This document shows, piece after piece, positions 60,711-64,000 of a DNA stretch of 64,000 bases. The position numbers and the translations under genes are program-made. The notes under the pieces are model-generated. The model searched no databases, was not told the origin of the DNA, and was given only the letters and a program-made list of their open reading frames with translations. This DNA comes from Neolentinus lepideus HHB14362 ss-1. Its lineage: Eukaryota; Basidiomycota; Agaricomycetes; Gloeophyllales; Gloeophyllaceae. Within the stretch, counting starts at the first letter, position 1; each line of letters begins with the position of its first letter. Location: assembly GCA_001632425.1 (NCBI GenBank), contig KV425580.1:248215-312214 (forward strand). Reading direction: 5' to 3'.

Positions 60711-62712
60711 TTCGCAGTTTTCTTCGCTAGGATTCAACTCGGATTCTCAATCAAACATGGAGAGTCGTCACAAAGTCGTTATAATGGATAGAATGGAGAT
60801 CATAAGGAATAGTCGAGTCGGACATGAAGGTGTAGCGAGTGACATGTATCTCAATGTTCTCACGGTTGGGCCTATGGAAAATGCAGAACCGTGCAGAATC
60901 GTGCGGAATGCAGATGAGCCGTTCGGTAGCGAAATTAGTCACCGTGTGACATGTCACATTGAGCCCAAAGATTGACACCCTAACGTTCGATGGTTAGCTC
61001 GTTTGCTCTGATTCCACTTTGAAACATTTAATCATATTGTATACTACCGTATGAAAATGCATCAGTGTACTAATCTTTACCAACTATGGGTCTCACTAAT
61101 ACCTGCAACATGATGTGTCACATCACGACGTCACGAAATCAATATAAAATCAGGTGCCTAAACGTTCTCAGGCTTTCGTCACAGATTCTGCAGTGTTCTG
61201 AAGTGTTTGACACAGGTTCTGAAGTGATAGCCCCTGGCCGCTGGTTCTGCACAGACCTGTGTGGAAGATGATTATCAGGGTGCGAGACGTTTGAGGCGGT
61301 TGAGAAAAACTATGCAAATGTTAATCTATATTAATGGAATCATGGTTACATATAATGAACCGCGGACATCGGCTATGTACTCAATTTCGGTTTCACCAGC
61401 CCGTTCTGCACAGCCAGCTTGTAGAATGAACCACATACATTGGCTATGTACTCAATTTATGTTTCACCAGCCAATTCTGTAAATGGTTCTGCACGGTTCT
61501 GACAGCTTGTAGTTACATAGTGATAGAGTAAACAACAGATGTTACACTGCATGCCGGTGCTATGGACTTAAAGATGGCTGCTTGGTATATGATTACATAT
61601 AGTGCTAATGGTCGAAGGACTTAGTGTTCCAAAAACACCGTTTGAAAATGAATTTTCGATGTACTCAATTTCGGTTTCAGCTACCGGGGTTCTGCACGGT
61701 TCGCCACGATTCTGCATTTTCCCGCCACCCCTCACGGTTCGAATATTGAAATGTTCACAGGCTCGGAGATAAATAGGTCGCGACTTGAATAACAAAGGTT
61801 TCGTGATACCTTACTATACGTACTACCAAGAGTGACTATGCTCGTTTTACATCGAGCTTTCAGCGCCGTTCAAGGCTTCAAGCTTCCAGCGGGCCGCCTT
61901 CAGGACTCGTGACGAGTACTATTATGCATCATGGTTGTGCAGCACTGTGTTTTAGTCCGCAAATATTGTGAGTGTGCCGTTATACCCGTCTGCATCTGAA
62001 ATTGAATACCAGCCGTATACCCTACTTGAAATATGATACCAAAAGGCAGCACTTTCTCTGTTCATTCAAGAAAACATATCCCCCAAAGAGAAGACAGCTG
62101 AAAGGTCTATATAAATCAGGTCAAATTGCAAAAAATCGAAGTAGATTCGTAGTCTCTTGAGGGACCTGGCCTTAGAGCTCGAGGCATGTCATGCTTGCAG
62201 CGGCCCCGCATTAGGACCAACAGAGTTGCACAATATCTGGCCCTTGTCAAATATTCTTAGGAGGCATAGCGCGTAGGCTTCGTGAACAGACCGGATGGAG
62301 TTGAGAAGCCGGGCACTTGGCTTGCTCGATCTGAAGCCATGCGGTACTAGTCACCATAACACAGCTGTCTAATAGTTTACAAAGACAGGTACTATCCTGA
62401 TAGCTCACAATCACTGATAATCCATTCAGTTTTGAATGGGCTTGCCGGTCCATGGTCCACATTTTACTATCTGGCTTCTTGCTCGCATCCCGTACTGGAT
62501 GTAGGGCATGAATTTATTTGCCTGTGGCTGTGGTCTAAATCGCGGAGTTCGCAACAGGGGCCGTATTCTTCTATCTACTACGCTAGACATGAAGCGTCCA
62601 GCATAGCGCGTTCGCTCTGAGGACGGTAAGTTTGATTAGGAAAAAAGGTCTTGAAATAGGCGATTCTATGAAAACACTCGGACTTATTCCTATCCATAGT
62701 GCCTCCGCCCTG
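60711..62712. other. AT-rich intergenic region with a repeat cluster
   Basis: 2 kb without a supportable gene. The first half holds a cluster of short related repeats (60,850-61,760, listed separately). The second half (61,770-62,700) shows only short frames. Confidence 0.5.
60850..61760. repeat. Cluster of short direct and inverted repeats, possible non-autonomous element
   Basis: The module (A)TGTACTCAATTTCGGTTTCA followed by GGTTCTGCACGGTTC-like text occurs at 61,376-61,415, 61,446-61,505 and 61,674-61,720 in plus orientation. A related stretch lies in reverse at about 60,880-60,950 (reads TAATTTCGCTACCG and GATTCTGCACGGTTCTGCATTTTCC on the minus strand). Outside the inverted pair, the sequences stay similar for some tens of bases (GAATATTGAAATG versus GAACATTGAGATAC). 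The first two plus copies also share GAATGAACC/AATGAACC and GGCTATG before them, as in a tandem duplication. Confidence 0.65.
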
Positions 62713-64000
62713 CTACTTAGCAGCTGCCTTCAGCTGCACCTTCACCAGCAGCGGCTGATCCAAGAACGTGGCGCGCACCACACGTACTCTGCCCAGGAAC
62801 GCGTCCTGGTCGTAGTTCTCAGGGAAAGCCATATCGAAAGACATAATCAAGCGAGCAACGGCCATTCGCATCACGTGCATAGCGAACATTTTGCCAGAGC
62901 ATGCGTACCGACCTGCAATAACCACGTAGATAATCAGGACCTTGTGCATATGCAACCGGAAAGCGAGAACATACCCGTTGAAAAGGGCGTGAAGGCCTGC
63001 CTATTGAGTGGCGCGTCCGTGCCAAGGCCGCCCGGCAACCACCTCTCTGGATGGAAAGCCTACAAGGCCGAAACATTCCTTAACTCAAAGACCATGAACC
63101 GCTAGAGTATCACCCACATCTGCGTCCGGTCCAAAATTCTCCTCACTAAGCTGCTGAGAATGACTATCCACAGCGACGATCGTCCCGCCAGGTACGGCGA
63201 CTCCGTCAATGACGGCGCCGCTCACTGGCACCTCCCGTTGGAGAAAGAAGGGAGTGGTCAGTCGCAAGCCCTCGTCGATGACCGCAGTCAAGTATGGGAG
63301 CGTCGTCAGCTTATTCTTTGTCAACTGTTCTTGGTCAGGGAAAGCCTGATCGAGGTCGGATTGGAGTTTCGCGTAGCATTTCGGGTGGCGCAGGAGGAAA
63401 TAGATGATGAAGATCATAGCGATCGCTATGGGATCGGAGCCTGGCATGGCAGATTCGATTTCACTGCAGTCTGTCTGGGATAAGAATTACGACTTACCTG
63501 CCACTATAGCGATTGCAGCATCAATCTCGAGGTCCCGAGCAGGGATGGCCCTTCCGTTGCCAGGTTCTTCAGATATCTGAGAAAGGCACACGATATCATC
63601 AGCGTTCTCAGAGACATGGAACATTCGCTTGGTGCGTACCAGGTAGGAAGACAGATCCCGAAATCCCATTCCAACTTTTTCGTTACTAGCAGCGGCGATC
63701 CGCCGCCGCATCATCCTTGCAGCGAGGTGACGGAGCTCGTGAATATGCTTGCTCGCGGGTAAATGCCAGGCGATGTCCATGAGCCAGGGAGCTTGCCCAA
63801 AGCTATGGCTGTATCAACACTGGGTGTCAAACATATCCCTAAGGGTACTCACATCTCGGCTGCAGCGGTGGCCATCCGCCCGCCCTCAATGAGGCGGTCG
63901 GGATCTCCGTTCTTCATCAGTTCCTGATTACGGATTCAAATAAGGAGCGGCACTCGGATAGAGAAAAGAAGACACGTACAAGTTCGTTGTATCCGCCAAA
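62713..64000 (-). CDS. Cytochrome P450 monooxygenase, C-terminal part (N-terminus beyond window)
   Basis: Partial gene; stop TAG at 62715-62713, 5' part continues past base 64,000. Visible P450 landmarks in order: helix-rich region with HIHELRHLAARMMRRRIAA; the I-helix AIAIVAGSDPIAIAM (the usual AGxDTT is here AGSDPI); K-helix E-x-x-R in IDEGLRL; the PERF-type motif HPERWLP; and the heme loop FSTGRYACSGKMFAMH with the ligand Cys. Introns are needed around 63,110-63,080 (GTGGGT...TTGTAG) to reach AFHPERW and inside the heme loop (GTATGT...TTGCAG, 62,970-62,915). It probably oxidises a lipid, aromatic or secondary metabolite in the ER; wood-decay fungi carry many such genes. The non-standard Pro in place of the I-helix Thr may alter oxygen activation. 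Confidence 0.9.

Overview
This is 64 kb of nuclear DNA from a filamentous basidiomycete, most likely an Agaricomycete. The genes are cut by many short introns (mostly 49-65 nt, GTNNGN...YAG, some GC-AG). The gene set is fungal: SHR3, PDX1, ATP12, HAT1, NDC80, a SCAP/Scp1 homologue and a GT4 trehalose phosphorylase of the Grifola type. It also carries wood-decay-type genes (GMC oxidase, GH5 endoglucanase, P450). About 24 protein genes are supported. No rRNA, tRNA or CRISPR was found. Most gene models come from reading splice sites and frame by eye.

Layout. 0-7 kb: 3' end of a Cdc42 gene with an odd tail, a GST-like gene (-), glutathione reductase (+) and HAT1 (+). 7.4-18.9 kb: MYND zinc-finger protein (-), PDX1/E3-binding protein (-) diverging from a large SCAP-type sterol sensor (+), a 2-kb gap with a possible secreted-protein relic, and NDC80 (-). 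20-22 kb: a decayed formin. 22.1-33.8 kb: tightly packed MSH3 (-) | ATP12 (+), ALKBH1 (-) | LETM1 (+), SHR3 (-) | RsfS-like (+), as three head-to-head pairs with 127-171 bp between start codons. 33.8-37.5 kb: gene-poor, with a decayed ORF and the first copy of a ~180-bp repeat. 37.5-43.3 kb: GMC oxidoreductase (+), second repeat copy, GH5 endoglucanase (+) and a relic of a second GH5 3' end. 43.5-54 kb: M1 aminopeptidase (-), BRF/TFIIB-like factor (-) and trehalose phosphorylase (+). 54.9-55.35 kb: an 81-bp minisatellite. 55.6-60.7 kb: AKR7-type aldo-keto reductase (-) diverging from the complex I 24-kDa subunit (+), then a bestrophin-like channel (-). 60.8-61.8 kb: a cluster of short direct and inverted repeats. 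62.7-64 kb: the C-terminal part of a cytochrome P450 (-).

The neighbourhood is mainly housekeeping. Mitochondrial functions are frequent (PDX1, ATP12, LETM1, RsfS-like, 24-kDa subunit, possibly ALKBH1 and dual-start glutathione reductase). No obviously new multi-gene system is visible. The parts most worth a second look are the Cdc42 tail lacking a CAAX box, the repeat pair bracketing the GMC oxidase, three GC-AG introns in that one gene, the formin and GH5 relics, the dimeric 81-bp minisatellite, and the unexplained repeat cluster at 60.8-61.8 kb.
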